A stretch of DNA of 64,000 nucleotides from Pseudomonas parakoreensis (GTDB taxonomy: Bacteria; Pseudomonadota; Gammaproteobacteria; Pseudomonadales; Pseudomonadaceae), in contig NZ_BQHY01000007.1 of the NCBI RefSeq assembly GCF_021602155.1, forward strand, positions 62,001-126,000, in the 5' to 3' direction. Of this stretch, positions 19,449-30,146 are shown piece after piece. Within the stretch, counting starts at the first letter, position 1. Each line of letters starts with the position of its first letter. The notes beneath the pieces are model-generated. The model ran no database searches, was not told the origin of the DNA, and saw only the letters and a program-made list of their open reading frames with translations. A program made the position numbers and the translations under genes.

Positions 19449-20387
19449 ATGTCTGCTTCCCTCGCATTCGTCTTTCCAGGACAGGGTTCGCAGTCCCTCG
19501 GCATGCTGGCCGAGCTGGGCGCGGAACATCCGCTGATCCTCGAAACTTTCAAAGAAGCCTCTGAGGCTCTGGGCTATGACCTGTGGGCATTGACCCAGCA
19601 AGGCCCGGAAGAGCTGCTCAATCAAACCGATAAAACCCAACCGGCCATTCTGACCGCCTCGATCGCCCTGTGGCGTTTGTGGCTGGCTGAAGGTGGCGCG
19701 CGTCCGGCATTCGTTGCCGGTCACAGCCTGGGTGAATACAGCGCGCTGGTTGCTGCCGGCAGCCTGAGCCTGGCTGATGCGGTGAAACTCGTTGAGCGCC
19801 GTGGCCAGCTGATGCAGGAAGCCGTTCCGGCCGGGCAGGGTGGCATGGCCGCCATTCTCGGTCTGGAAGACGCTGATGTGCTGGCCGCCTGTGCTGAAGC
19901 GGCGCAAGGTGAAGTGGTCAGCGCGGTGAACTTCAACTCGCCGGGCCAGGTGGTGATTGCCGGTGCCAAGGCTGCCGTCGAGCGTGCCATTGAAGGTTGC
20001 AAGGCCCGTGGTGCCAAGCGTGCCATGCCGTTGCCGGTGAGCGTGCCGTCGCACTGCGAGCTGATGCGTCCGGCGGCCGAGCGCTTTGCCGAATCCATCG
20101 CTGCCATCGACTGGCAGGCACCGCAGATCCCGGTCGTACAGAACGTCAGCGCGCAAGTGCCGGCCGATCTGGAAACCCTAAAGCGTGATCTGCTCGAGCA
20201 ACTGTACAAGCCCGTTCGCTGGGTTGAATCGGTCCAGACCCTGGCCGCCAAAGGCGCCACCAGTCTGGTCGAATGCGGTCCGGGCAAAGTCCTGGCCGGT
20301 CTGAACAAACGTTGCGCCGAAGGCGTTTCGACTTCCAACCTCAATACCCCAGACGCTTTCGCTGCCGCCCGTGCAGCGCTGGCCTGA
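19449..20387 (+). CDS. fabD: Malonyl-CoA:ACP transacylase
   Basis: FabD loads malonyl groups on acyl carrier protein. The 312-residue protein has the N-terminal FVFPGQGSQSLGML, the nucleophile Ser93 in GHSLGEYSAL, the conserved arginine in KLVERRGQLMQ and the histidine in VPSHCELM. ATG 19449 is preceded by AGGGG at eight bases; upstream in-frame codons are not conserved. fabG follows after 16 bases. Confidence 0.97.
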   Translation: MSASLAFVFPGQGSQSLGMLAELGAEHPLILETFKEASEALGYDLWALTQQGPEELLNQTDKTQPAILTASIALWRLWLAEGGARPAFVAGHSLGEYSALVAAGSLSLADAVKLVERRGQLMQEAVPAGQGGMAAILGLEDADVLAACAEAAQGEVVSAVNFNSPGQVVIAGAKAAVERAIEGCKARGAKRAMPLPVSVPSHCELMRPAAERFAESIAAIDWQAPQIPVVQNVSAQVPADLETLKRDLLEQLYKPVRWVESVQTLAAKGATSLVECGPGKVLAGLNKRCAEGVSTSNLNTPDAFAAARAALA

Positions 20388-20403
20388 ATCAGGAGAAACT
20401 TGC

Positions 20404-21144
20404 ATGAGTCTGCAAGGTAAAGTTGCACTGGTCACCGGTGCAAGCCGCGGTATCGGCCAGGCCATCGCACTGGAACTGGGTCGTCAGGGCGCCATCGTTG
20501 TTGGCACTGCGACCTCCGCCAAAGGCGCCGAGGCCATTGCTGCCACCCTGAAAGAGCATGGTATCCAGGGCACGGGTCTGGAACTGAACGTCACCAGCGA
20601 CGAATCGGTCAGCGCGGTGCTGGCGAGCATTCAGGAGCAGTTCGGTGCGCCGGCAATTCTGGTCAATAATGCTGGCATCACCCGCGATAATCTGATGATG
20701 CGCATGAAAGACGATGAATGGTACGACGTGATCGATACCAACCTGAACAGTCTGTATCGCCTGTCCAAGGGCGTTTTGCGTGGCATGACCAAAGCGCGCT
20801 GGGGCCGAATTATCAGTATTGGCTCGGTGGTGGGTGCCATGGGCAACGCAGGCCAAGTAAACTATGCAGCCGCCAAGGCCGGTCTGGAAGGTTTCAGCCG
20901 TGCGATGGCGCGTGAAGTCGGTTCGCGTTCGATTACGGTCAACTCGGTAACCCCAGGGTTCATCGACACCGATATGACCCGCGAACTGCCGGAAGCACAG
21001 CGTGAAGCCTTGCAGACGCAGATTCCGCTGGGTCGTCTGGGGCAAGCTCAAGAGATCGCTTCGGTGGTCGCTTTTCTTGCATCCGACGGTGCGGCATACG
21101 TCACTGGAGCTACAATCCCGGTGAACGGTGGGATGTACATGTAA
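20404..21144 (+). CDS. fabG: 3-oxoacyl-ACP reductase
   Basis: NADPH-dependent ketoreductase of fatty acid elongation, short-chain dehydrogenase family, 246 residues. The cofactor loop is TGASRGIGQAIA, NNAGITRDN follows, and the catalytic Ser and YxxxK are in SIGSVVGAMGNAGQVNYAAAK. The C-terminus (VNGGMYM) is typical of FabG. CAGGAG lies eight bases before the ATG. Confidence 0.97.
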   Translation: MSLQGKVALVTGASRGIGQAIALELGRQGAIVVGTATSAKGAEAIAATLKEHGIQGTGLELNVTSDESVSAVLASIQEQFGAPAILVNNAGITRDNLMMRMKDDEWYDVIDTNLNSLYRLSKGVLRGMTKARWGRIISIGSVVGAMGNAGQVNYAAAKAGLEGFSRAMAREVGSRSITVNSVTPGFIDTDMTRELPEAQREALQTQIPLGRLGQAQEIASVVAFLASDGAAYVTGATIPVNGGMYM

Positions 21145-21340
21145 GTAAAATGTGACGGATTGCTTCAAAAAAATGTCATACGAGCTGTCTAAAATCCGTT
21201 ATAAAGCTGCAATCTATTTATAGGCAGAGGGCCGCAGGGTTTGAGGAGTGAAGCTTTCAGTTGAAAAGCTGAAAAGCCTTTCTATACACTTACCCACTGG
21301 CCAGCTGCCTGAATTTGTCCATTAGGAGTGAAAACAAGGT

Positions 21341-21577
21341 ATGAGCATCATCGAAGAGCGCGTCAAGAAAATCGTTGCCGAGCAACTGGGTGTTAAAGAA
21401 GAAGAAGTGGTCAACACTGCTTCCTTCGTTGAAGACCTGGGCGCCGACTCCCTTGACACCGTTGAGCTGGTGATGGCTCTGGAAGAGGAATTCGAGACCG
21501 AAATCCCTGACGAAGAAGCTGAGAAGATCACTACTGTACAAGCTGCAATCGACTACGTTACTAGCCACCAGGCGTAA
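21341..21577 (+). CDS. acpP: Acyl carrier protein
   Basis: The 78-residue acidic carrier protein of fatty acid synthesis. Ser37 in [10 protein letters not shown] takes the 4'-phosphopantetheine arm. The 196-base upstream gap is long for this operon and the gene is closed by its own terminator, in keeping with an independent strong promoter for acpP, one of the most abundant proteins; I could not pick that promoter with certainty. Confidence 0.98.
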   Translation: MSIIEERVKKIVAEQLGVKEEEVVNTASFVEDLGADSLDTVELVMALEEEFETEIPDEEAEKITTVQAAIDYVTSHQA

Positions 21578-21606
21578 TAGTTTGTAATCGTTGTCTGCTG
21601 TCATGG

Positions 21607-21641
21607 AAAAACCGCACTGCCATCATGGCGTGCGGTTTTTT
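21607..21641 (+). terminator. Intrinsic terminator between acpP and fabF
   Basis: AAAACCGCAC and GTGCGGTTTT flank an inner GCCAT-C-ATGGC hairpin and are followed by a T run. It would lower read-through from acpP into fabF, letting acpP be made in excess. Confidence 0.88.
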
Positions 21642-21685
21642 CTTTAGGCCTGATGCAAAGTCGTCATTTGAAAAAGGAGAGTGCT

Positions 21686-22930
21686 GTGTCGCGTAGACGC
21701 GTCGTAGTCACCGGTATGGGTATGTTGTCGCCACTGGGCACGGATGTGCCGAGCAGTTGGCAGGGCATTCTGGCTGGCCGCAGTGGCATTGGTCTGATCG
21801 AACACACCGACCTTTCTGCCTATTCCACCCGTTTTGGCGGCTCGGTAAAGGGCTTCAATGTCGAGGAATACCTGTCGGTCAAGGAAGCACGCAAGCTCGA
21901 CCTGTTCATTCAGTACGGTCTGGCCGCGGGTTTTCAGGCTGTTCGCAATGCTGGTCTGGAAGTCACCGACGCCAACCGTGAGCGCATTGGCGTGGCCATG
22001 GGCTCGGGCATCGGCGGTCTGACCAACATCGAAGAAACCAGCCGTACCCTGCATGAGACGGGCCCGCGTCGAATCTCGCCATTCTTCGTGCCAGGCTCGA
22101 TCATCAATATGATTTCCGGTTTTCTGTCCATCCACCTGGGTGCGCAGGGACCGAACTACGCCATTTCCACTGCCTGTACCACCGGAACGCACTGCATTGG
22201 CATGGCGGCGCGCAACATCATGTACGACGAAGCCGACGTGATGATCGCCGGCGGTGCCGAGATGGCCGCGTGCGGTCTGGGCATGGGCGGCTTCGGCGCG
22301 TCCCGTGCGCTGTCGACCCGCAACGACGAGCCGACCCGCGCCAGTCGTCCATGGGACAAGGGCCGTGATGGCTTCGTGCTGTCCGACGGTGCCGGTGCGC
22401 TGGTGCTCGAAGAGCTCGAGCACGCCAAGGCTCGCGGCGCGACCATTTATGCCGAGCTGATCGGCTTCGGCACCAGTGGCGATGCGTTCCACATGACTTC
22501 GCCACCCGCTGATGGCGCTGGTGCAGCGCGCTGCATCACCAATGCCCTGCGCGATGCGAAAATCAACATCGACCAGGTGCAGTACATCAACGCCCACGGT
22601 ACCTCGACCCCGGCCGGCGACCTTGCCGAAGCCAATGCGATCAAGACCGTGTTCGGTGAGCACGCCTACAACCTGGCGGTCAGCTCCACCAAGTCCATGA
22701 CCGGTCACCTGCTGGGTGCGGCGGGCGCGGTCGAGGCGATCTTCAGTGTGCTGGCAATCAACAGCCAGGTGGCCCCGCCAACCATCAACCTCGACGAGCC
22801 GGACGAGGGCTGCGATCTCGATTTCGTGCCGCACACGGCGCGCAACATGGACATCGATGTCGTACTGTCCAACTCCTTCGGGTTTGGTGGCACCAACGGC
22901 ACGTTGGCGTTCCGTCGGTTCGCCGGCTGA
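21686..22930 (+). CDS. fabF: 3-oxoacyl-ACP synthase II
   Basis: Condensing enzyme of fatty acid elongation, 414 residues. The active-site Cys164 is in [10 protein letters not shown], and the two histidines are in [11 protein letters not shown] and [13 protein letters not shown] chose the GTG at 21686: AAAGGAGA lies five bases upstream and the product then starts [17 protein letters not shown], the family N-terminus. The stop shares its last base with the pabC start. Confidence 0.97.
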   Translation: MSRRRVVVTGMGMLSPLGTDVPSSWQGILAGRSGIGLIEHTDLSAYSTRFGGSVKGFNVEEYLSVKEARKLDLFIQYGLAAGFQAVRNAGLEVTDANRERIGVAMGSGIGGLTNIEETSRTLHETGPRRISPFFVPGSIINMISGFLSIHLGAQGPNYAISTACTTGTHCIGMAARNIMYDEADVMIAGGAEMAACGLGMGGFGASRALSTRNDEPTRASRPWDKGRDGFVLSDGAGALVLEELEHAKARGATIYAELIGFGTSGDAFHMTSPPADGAGAARCITNALRDAKINIDQVQYINAHGTSTPAGDLAEANAIKTVFGEHAYNLAVSSTKSMTGHLLGAAGAVEAIFSVLAINSQVAPPTINLDEPDEGCDLDFVPHTARNMDIDVVLSNSFGFGGTNGTLAFRRFAG

Positions 22931-23745
22931 TGGACAGCTGGGTCGACGGTCAGCCGGCTGACGCTCTGTCGCTGAAGGATCGCGGCCTGGCTTATGGCGA
23001 TGGGCTGTTCGAGACCATCGCCGTGCGCGGCGGCCAGCCGATATTGCTGGATCGTCACCTGACGCGTTTGGCCGAGGGCTGCTCGCGTCTGGCTATCGCT
23101 GCGGATATTGATCGGGTTCGCACGGAACTGCGGGCCTATGCCGCGGCAATGGGCGAGGGGGTACTCAAGCTGATCCTCACCCGTGGTGATGGCTTGCGTG
23201 GCTACGCGCCCGATCCTGCGGCGCAGGGTCGACGCATCCTGCAAGGCAACCCGCCTGCGGCTTATCCTGCCGTGCATGGCGAGCAGGGTGTGCGCCTGTT
23301 TCCATGCGCCACGCGGCTGTCGAATCAGCCGTTGTTGGCCGGGCTCAAGCATCTGAATCGGCTGGAGCAAGTGCTTGCCCGCGCCGAATGGCGCGACGGC
23401 GAACACGCCGAAGGCTTGATGCTTGATCAGGCCGGACGCGTCATCGAAGGCGTGTTCAGCAACCTGTTTCTGGTGCGCGACGGCGTACTGATCACCCCGG
23501 ATCTGAAGCGCTGTGGCGTGGCCGGTGTGATGCGTGCCGAACTATTGTTTCAGGCCGAGTCATTGGCCATCCCCACCCAAATTACCGATGTAAGCCTCGA
23601 ACAGCTGCAATGGGCTGACGAAGTCTTTATCTGCAACAGCGTTTATGGCGTCTGGCCGGTACGCGCCTACGCTGCACTGAGCTGGCCGGTTGGCCCGCTC
23701 ACCCGTAAACTGCAAACCATTGCCCGCGCGCTACTGGATGCCTGA
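22930..23745 (+). CDS. pabC: Aminodeoxychorismate lyase
   Basis: PabC converts 4-amino-4-deoxychorismate to p-aminobenzoate and pyruvate for folate. The 271-residue protein belongs to the fold-type IV PLP enzymes: DRGLAYGDGLFETI at the N-terminus, the PLP lysine in GLKHLNRLEQVLAR, and EGVFSNLFLVRDG further on. It is coupled to fabF by a one-base overlap and followed after three bases by mltG, as in E. coli. Confidence 0.93.
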   Translation: MDSWVDGQPADALSLKDRGLAYGDGLFETIAVRGGQPILLDRHLTRLAEGCSRLAIAADIDRVRTELRAYAAAMGEGVLKLILTRGDGLRGYAPDPAAQGRRILQGNPPAAYPAVHGEQGVRLFPCATRLSNQPLLAGLKHLNRLEQVLARAEWRDGEHAEGLMLDQAGRVIEGVFSNLFLVRDGVLITPDLKRCGVAGVMRAELLFQAESLAIPTQITDVSLEQLQWADEVFICNSVYGVWPVRAYAALSWPVGPLTRKLQTIARALLDA

Positions 23746-23748
23746 TTC

Positions 23749-24939
23749 GTGAGACGTAAATTCTTGCTGCTGCTGGAAACCGGACTGGTTCTGGCAGGGC
23801 TGATAATGGGCGCCAGCGCCTGGAAAATTCATTCGGCGCTGGAACAGCCTCTGAACATCACGCAGGAAGAACTGCTGGATGTGCCGAAAGGCTCGACACC
23901 GACCCGCACCTTTCTTGAACTCGAAACCGAGGGGGTCATCAAGGACGCCTTCTGGTTGCGCATTTACTGGCGCTTCAATCTGGCCGGCACACCGATCCAT
24001 ACCGGCGAGTACCGCATGCAGCCAGGCATGACCGTCAACGGTCTGATCGACTTGTGGAAGCGTGGCGAAGTGGTGCAGTACAGTCTGACGCTGGTCGAGG
24101 GCTGGAATTTCCACCAGGTCCGCGCCGCGCTGGCAAAAGATGAAAAGATCGAGCAAACCCTCAAGGGCTTGAGCGACAGCGAAGTGATGGAGAAAATCGG
24201 TCATCGGGGATTGTTCCCGGAAGGTCGGTTCTTCCCGGATACCTACCGTTTCGTGCGGGGCGTTTCCGATGTCGAATTGCTGAAGAAGGCCTTTGACCGG
24301 CTCGATGAAGTGTTGGCCAAGGAGTGGGAAAACCGCTCGGCCGATGCGCCGTACAGCGAGCCTTATCAGGCGCTGATCATGGCGTCGCTGGTGGAGAAGG
24401 AAACCGGCGTACCACAGGAGCGCGGGCAGATTGCCGGCGTGTTCGTGCGCCGCATGGCGCTGGGCATGCAGTTGCAGACCGACCCGACCGTGATCTATGG
24501 CCTGGGCGACCGCTACACCGGCAAGTTGACCCGTGCTCATCTCAAGGAGCCGACGCCCTACAATACCTATGTGATTCCCGGGTTGCCGCCGACGCCGATT
24601 GCCATGGTCGGTCGCGAGGCGATTCACGCCGCGCTCAATCCGGTGGAAGGCAACAGCCTGTATTTCGTCGCCCGTGGCGATGGCAGCCATGTGTTCTCCG
24701 ATGACCTGGATGCACACAACAGTGCGGTGCGCGAGTTCCAGCTCAAGCGCCGCGCCGATTACCGCTCCAGCCCGGCCCCGGCGAATGCGCCGGCGGCTCC
24801 GGCCACGGCGACGGAGGAGGCGATTCCTGCCGCGTCCCCGAATACCGCGCCTGAAGCGCTGCCGCAGGTTCCGCCTCAGGAACCTGCGCCAGCCCCTGCT
24901 GCCGAGCCTGAGACGGCGGCACCGCAAAATGCGCAATGA
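23749..24939 (+). CDS. mltG: Endolytic murein transglycosylase MltG
   Basis: MltG cuts nascent glycan strands at the inner membrane. The 396-residue protein has one N-terminal membrane helix (LLLLETGLVLAGLIMGASAW), a LysM-like region and the YceG catalytic domain; Glu218 in LVEKETG matches the E. coli catalytic glutamate by number and context, followed by LQTDPTVIYGLGDRY and YNTYVIPGLPPTPI. After the domain there is an unusual 50-residue tail rich in Ala and Pro (from about residue 345), probably disordered. GTG start at 23749; no nearer alternative. Confidence 0.93.
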   Translation: MRRKFLLLLETGLVLAGLIMGASAWKIHSALEQPLNITQEELLDVPKGSTPTRTFLELETEGVIKDAFWLRIYWRFNLAGTPIHTGEYRMQPGMTVNGLIDLWKRGEVVQYSLTLVEGWNFHQVRAALAKDEKIEQTLKGLSDSEVMEKIGHRGLFPEGRFFPDTYRFVRGVSDVELLKKAFDRLDEVLAKEWENRSADAPYSEPYQALIMASLVEKETGVPQERGQIAGVFVRRMALGMQLQTDPTVIYGLGDRYTGKLTRAHLKEPTPYNTYVIPGLPPTPIAMVGREAIHAALNPVEGNSLYFVARGDGSHVFSDDLDAHNSAVREFQLKRRADYRSSPAPANAPAAPATATEEAIPAASPNTAPEALPQVPPQEPAPAPAAEPETAAPQNAQ

Positions 24940-24949
24940 CTTTGATTAA

Positions 24950-26567
<1,618 letters not shown>

Positions 26568-26609
26568 GAATGTGTACCTAGACTCTGAACATCAGCAGTG
26601 GAGGTCAAC

Positions 26610-26966
26610 ATGAATGAAGCCATCAGCCCCGGGCCGCGCAACGGCATCCTGTCCCTGACGATCAAGGACAAATCGGTGCTTTACGCTGCCTACATGCCGT
26701 TTATCAAGAACGGTGGCCTGTTCATCCCGACCAACAAGAGCTACAAGTTGGGCGACGAGGTGTTCATGCTGCTGAACCTGATGGACGAGGCGGAGAAGAT
26801 CCCGGTGGCCGGCAAGGTCGCCTGGATAACCCCCAAAGGTGCGCAAGGCAATCGTGCCGCCGGCGTCGGCGTGCAATTCAACGAGGGCGACAACACCGCC
26901 CGCAGTCGCATCGAAACCCATCTGGCCGGAGCCCTGAAATCCGACCGTCCCACTCATACGATGTAA
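26610..26966 (+). CDS. pilZ: Type IV pilus assembly protein PilZ
   Basis: A 118-residue PilZ-domain protein with the sequence NGILSLTIKDKSVLYAAYMPF characteristic of P. aeruginosa PilZ itself. PilZ is needed for type IV pilus assembly and works with PilB and FimX. The RxxxR motif that binds c-di-GMP in most PilZ domains is missing here, as in the P. aeruginosa protein, so it should not bind the nucleotide. ATG 26610 has GGAGG six bases before it, better than the GTG at 26598. Confidence 0.93.
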   Translation: MNEAISPGPRNGILSLTIKDKSVLYAAYMPFIKNGGLFIPTNKSYKLGDEVFMLLNLMDEAEKIPVAGKVAWITPKGAQGNRAAGVGVQFNEGDNTARSRIETHLAGALKSDRPTHTM

Positions 26967-26981
26967 GTAGCCGTCTTTTTT

Positions 26982-27767
26982 ATGCTCGTAGATTCCCATT
27001 GTCATCTTGATCGCCTCGACCTCGCCGCCCATGATGGCTCGCTGGATGCTGCACTTGATGCGGCCCGCCAGCGTGGGGTCGGGCATTTCCTGTGCATCGG
27101 CGTGAGTGCCGACAACGCTGCCGACGTCAAGGCCCTGGCCGAGCGCTATGACGACGTCGATTGCTCGGTCGGTGTGCACCCATTGGATGTGCAACCGGGC
27201 GCGGCGCCGGCACTGGACTGGCTGCTGCATGAGCTCAATCACCCGAAAGTGGTGGCGATCGGTGAAACCGGTCTGGACTATCACTACGAGCCGGAAGCCG
27301 CCGAGCTGCAGCAGGCATCCTTCCGCCTGCACCTGCAAGCCGCCCGGCAGACCGGTAAACCGGTGATCATCCACACCCGTGGCGCCCGTGCCGATACCCT
27401 CGAACTACTGCGTGAAGCGGCGTTGCCCCAGGCCGGTGTGCTGCATTGCTTCACCGAAGACTGGGACATGGCCAAGGCTGCGCTGGACATGGGTTATTAC
27501 ATTTCCCTGTCGGGCATCGTCACTTTCCGCAACGCCGACGCTCTGCGCGATGTGGCGAGCAAGGTGCCGACTGATCGCTTGCTGGTGGAGACCGATTCGC
27601 CGTATCTGGCGCCGATCCCGTATCGCGGCAAACCGAACCTGCCGCAGTACGTGCGCGAGGTGGCGGAGTTTCTGGCGATGCTGCGTGGGGAAGACTATGA
27701 GCGGTTTGCCGAGCAGACCACCGAGAACTTCAAGCGGCTCTTTCCCTTGGCGCATGTAAAAGGCTGA
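26982..27767 (+). CDS. TatD-family metal-dependent hydrolase (YcfH type)
   Basis: A 261-residue TIM-barrel hydrolase of the TatD family, probable DNase or deoxyribonuclease-like enzyme of unknown natural substrate. Metal ligands are visible in DSHCHLDRL (N-terminus), GETGLDYHYEP, IIHTRGA and VETDSPYLAP. It follows pilZ after 15 bases, the same order as tmk-holB-ycfH in E. coli. Next comes a REP element and a small-RNA region. Confidence 0.92.
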   Translation: MLVDSHCHLDRLDLAAHDGSLDAALDAARQRGVGHFLCIGVSADNAADVKALAERYDDVDCSVGVHPLDVQPGAAPALDWLLHELNHPKVVAIGETGLDYHYEPEAAELQQASFRLHLQAARQTGKPVIIHTRGARADTLELLREAALPQAGVLHCFTEDWDMAKAALDMGYYISLSGIVTFRNADALRDVASKVPTDRLLVETDSPYLAPIPYRGKPNLPQYVREVAEFLAMLRGEDYERFAEQTTENFKRLFPLAHVKG

Positions 27768-27770
27768 TCG

Positions 27771-27856
27771 TGTAGGAGCTGCCGCAGGCTGCGATCTTTT
27801 GATTTTGATTTTTTAAAAACAACATCAAAAGATCGCAGCCTGCGGCAGCTCCCACA
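27771..27856. repeat. REP-type inverted repeat pair, GATCAAAAGATCGCAGCC class
   Basis: TGTAGGAGCTGCCGCAGGCT through ATCTTTTGAT, an AT-rich middle, and the inverted copy. Located directly after tatD; it may help end that operon. Confidence 0.87.
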
Positions 27857-27901
27857 AGCGCGGTGGGCGTAAATGACAGGGATTTACGCCAAATCGCAGG
27901 C

Positions 27902-28020
27902 AAAAAAAACCCGGGTTCTGGGGGGTGAATCCGGGTTAAGACCATTAGGAGTAAAACAAAGGCACGCGGTCCCTTGGTACCTTTACCGGCACGGCACTTG
28001 GGGGAGATGCCGCCCGACAG
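27902..28020 (-). ncRNA. rgsA: Probable RgsA (P16) small RNA
   Basis: On the minus strand a transcript of about 117 bases can be drawn from near 28018 to 27902. It ends in a strong intrinsic terminator: AACCCGG and CCGGGTT stem followed by eight U residues. Just before the predicted start is CAATACTTGA (28022-28031), which resembles an extended RpoS -10 element. The gene lies between tatD and a tetR gene; in P. aeruginosa RgsA, an RpoS-dependent small RNA, is encoded in the same neighbourhood (PA2958.1). The 5' part CATCTCCCCCAAGTGCCG is unstructured-looking and C-rich, suited to base-pairing. No ORF of note is present. Assignment rests on synteny, size, promoter type and terminator; no alignment was run. 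Confidence 0.7.
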
Positions 28021-28233
28021 TTCAAGTATTGATCAGTCTGGCGTTCAGTCCAGTTGAGCGGTCGGGGTTTTTAAACAAATTTGGAATACGTGCGCTTCAG
28101 TTGAGTTCTCATTGCCGCCTCAGCGTTCGCAAAATGAACAAGAAACACAGATATGGTCGGATGATCCGTGCATTTTTGTGCAAGTTAGGCATAATACGCG
28201 GCTTCGAATTTTGACCCCTACAGACCTTTTCTT

Positions 28234-28872
28234 ATGCACAAAGAACCTCGTAAGGTCCGTGAGTTTCGTCGCCGTGAGCAAGAAATTCTCGATACCGCGC
28301 TCAAGCTGTTCCTCGAACAAGGTGAAGACAGTGTCACCGTCGAGATGATTGCTGATGCCGTGGGTATCGGCAAAGGCACGATCTACAAGCACTTCAAATC
28401 CAAGGCCGAGATCTATCTGCGGCTGATGCTCGATTACGAGCGCGATTTGAACGAGCTGCTGCATTCGGCCGATGTCGACAAGGACAAGGAAGCGCTGTCC
28501 CGTGCCTACTTCGAATTCCGTATGCGCGACCCTCAGCGCTATCGCCTGTTCGACCGTCTCGAAGAGAAGGTGGTGAAAGGCAATCAGGTACCGGAAATGG
28601 TCGAGGAACTGCACAAGATCCGTGCCTCGAACTTCGAACGCCTGACCTTGCTCATCAAGGGCCGGATCAGCGAAGGCAAGCTCGAAGACGTGCCGCCGTA
28701 CTTCCACTACTGCGCGTCCTGGGCGCTGGTGCACGGCGCTGTCGCGCTGTATCACTCGCCGTTCTGGAGCAACGTGCTCGAAGATCAGGAAGGCTTCTTC
28801 CAGTTCCTGATGGACATCGGCGTGCGCATGGGCAACAAGCGCAAGCGCGATCCGGAAACCCCGAGCAGCTGA
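28234..28872 (+). CDS. TetR-family transcriptional regulator
   Basis: A 212-residue regulator. The N-terminal HTH is clear (QEILDTALKLFLEQGEDSVTVEMIADAVGIGKGTIYKHFKSK, shown here in part as TIYKHFKSK near residue 50); the rest is a helical ligand domain with no family hint. The conserved place after tatD/RgsA suggests a core Pseudomonas regulator (PA2957-like). It stands alone; its ligand and targets cannot be read from the sequence. Confidence 0.9.
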   Translation: MHKEPRKVREFRRREQEILDTALKLFLEQGEDSVTVEMIADAVGIGKGTIYKHFKSKAEIYLRLMLDYERDLNELLHSADVDKDKEALSRAYFEFRMRDPQRYRLFDRLEEKVVKGNQVPEMVEELHKIRASNFERLTLLIKGRISEGKLEDVPPYFHYCASWALVHGAVALYHSPFWSNVLEDQEGFFQFLMDIGVRMGNKRKRDPETPSS

Positions 28873-28949
28873 ATCATTCAGCGGCCTTATTGCGCCATGA
28901 TTTCGCTACATGACGCAGTACCGCAGGAATATACTCAGGCATAGGGCTT

Positions 28950-28981
28950 GCTAAAACTTGATTTGTGAGTCAAGTTTTAGC
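28950..28981. promoter_or_regulatory. 12-bp perfect inverted repeat before moaA
   Basis: GCTAAAACTTGA and TCAAGTTTTAGC are separated by eight bases. It lies 28 bases before the moaA start and could be an operator or a leader hairpin. No T run follows, so it is not a terminator. Confidence 0.6.
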
Positions 28982-29009
28982 GGCTCGAAATTCTATCGCC
29001 GGAGTGATC

Positions 29010-29978
29010 ATGATCGTTGACCGTCAAGGCAGGCGTTTTCGCAATTTGCGCATCAGCCTGACTTCAGCCTGCAATTACGCCTGTACCTACTGCGTGCCCA
29101 ACGGCAAGCGGTTGGTGGCTGCGCAGGATGAACTGTCGGCCGAGGCCATGGCCCGTGGCGTGGCTTATCTGATCGAAGCCGCCGGCATCGAGCGCCTGCG
29201 CATCACCGGCGGCGAGCCGTTGGTCAGCCCCAAACTCGAATCTTTCATGAGCGCCGTCGGCAAGATGGGCCTGGAAGACATCAGCCTGACCACCAACGGT
29301 CAACTCCTGGCGAAAAAGCTGCCGCTGCTGGTGGATGCCGGTCTGCGCCGGATCAACGTATCCCTCGATACCCTCGACGCCGGCGCGTTCCGCAGCATCG
29401 CCCGTGGCGGCGATCTGGCAACCGTGCTCGACGGCATGGATCAGGCGAAAGCGGCGGGGATGAAGATCAAGGTCAACATGGTGCCGCTGCGCGGGCAGAA
29501 CCTGGATCAGGTGATGCCGCTGCTCGACTATTGTCTGGAACGTGGCTACGAGCTGCGTTTCATCGAGTTGATGCGCATGGGCCACCTCGCTACTGACTCC
29601 AATGCCTTCCTGCAACAGTTCGTCAGCCTGCAGCAGTTGCTGAGCCTGATTGGCGAGCGTTATGAGTACGCACAAGCCGATGCGCCGGTGGACGCCACGG
29701 CCGTGCGCTATGCGATCCCGGGGCTGGGCCATTTCGGCGTGATCGCCAACGAAAGCGTGCCGTTCTGCAGAACCTGTTCGCGCTTGCGTCTGTCGTCGAC
29801 CGGCTGGCTGCACGGCTGCCTGTCGTCGAGCAACCGCCACTATGTCGGCGATCTGCTCGACAAGCCGCGTCATCAGGCATTGCCGGCGTTGCAGCGTTTG
29901 CTGGTCAAGGCGCTGGGCGACAAGCAGGAAGTGGCGTTCTCCGGTGGTGCGACCGTCATGAAGATTATCGGCGGCTGA
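29010..29978 (+). CDS. moaA: GTP 3',8-cyclase, molybdenum cofactor synthesis
   Basis: Radical SAM enzyme that starts molybdopterin synthesis. In the 322-residue protein the SAM cluster is C21-X3-C25-X2-C28 (SACNYACTYC); the second, GTP-binding cluster is CX2CX13C in FCRTCSRLRLSSTG through HGC; and the chain ends in the Gly-Gly pair needed for MoaA activity (MKIIGG). ATG 29010 is preceded by CCGGAG at six bases, better than the in-frame start at 28965. The gene stands alone without moaB, moaC or moaE. It can supply cofactor for the hydroxylase at 5.8-8.5 kb. Confidence 0.9.
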   Translation: MIVDRQGRRFRNLRISLTSACNYACTYCVPNGKRLVAAQDELSAEAMARGVAYLIEAAGIERLRITGGEPLVSPKLESFMSAVGKMGLEDISLTTNGQLLAKKLPLLVDAGLRRINVSLDTLDAGAFRSIARGGDLATVLDGMDQAKAAGMKIKVNMVPLRGQNLDQVMPLLDYCLERGYELRFIELMRMGHLATDSNAFLQQFVSLQQLLSLIGERYEYAQADAPVDATAVRYAIPGLGHFGVIANESVPFCRTCSRLRLSSTGWLHGCLSSSNRHYVGDLLDKPRHQALPALQRLLVKALGDKQEVAFSGGATVMKIIGG

Positions 29979-29986
29979 TCCTTTTT

Positions 29987-30050
29987 TTCGCGAGCAGGCT
30001 CGCTCCCACAGGGTTTTTCTTAATCCTGTGGGAGCGAGCCTGCTCGCGAA
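29987..30050. repeat. REP-type inverted repeat pair, GGGAGCGAGCCTGCTCGC class
   Basis: TTCGCGAGCAGGCTCGCTCC and its exact complement with a short T-rich middle; it is flanked by a T run and sits just after moaA. A second copy is at 31339-31431. Confidence 0.88.
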
Positions 30051-30146
30051 AGCATTTCATCATCCGGCAAAGATCCTGAGCTGGCGCAAAAGCTGCATCC
30101 AACGGCCATTCGCCGGTTTTCCGTCACCGGCTTCTGGAGGATGAGG

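Larger units (their letters stand above)
27768..28233. other. Intergenic region tatD to tetR
   Basis: The 466 bases contain a REP pair, the probable RgsA gene on the minus strand, and about 200 bases that must hold the promoters of RgsA and of the tetR gene, back to back. A plus-strand open frame of 113 codons here runs antisense to RgsA and has no protein-like character. Confidence 0.6.

Noticed and set aside
22930-23745. Branched-chain aminotransferase or D-amino acid aminotransferase
   Set aside because: Same PLP fold, but place between fabF and mltG and short length fit aminodeoxychorismate lyase PabC.
26610-26966. c-di-GMP receptor
   Set aside because: The RxxxR motif is absent and the sequence is that of PilZ itself, which does not bind the nucleotide in P. 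aeruginosa.
27873-28214. 113-codon plus-strand frame between tatD and tetR
   Set aside because: It overlaps the RgsA gene and its promoter on the other strand, has no ribosome site and no protein-like pattern.
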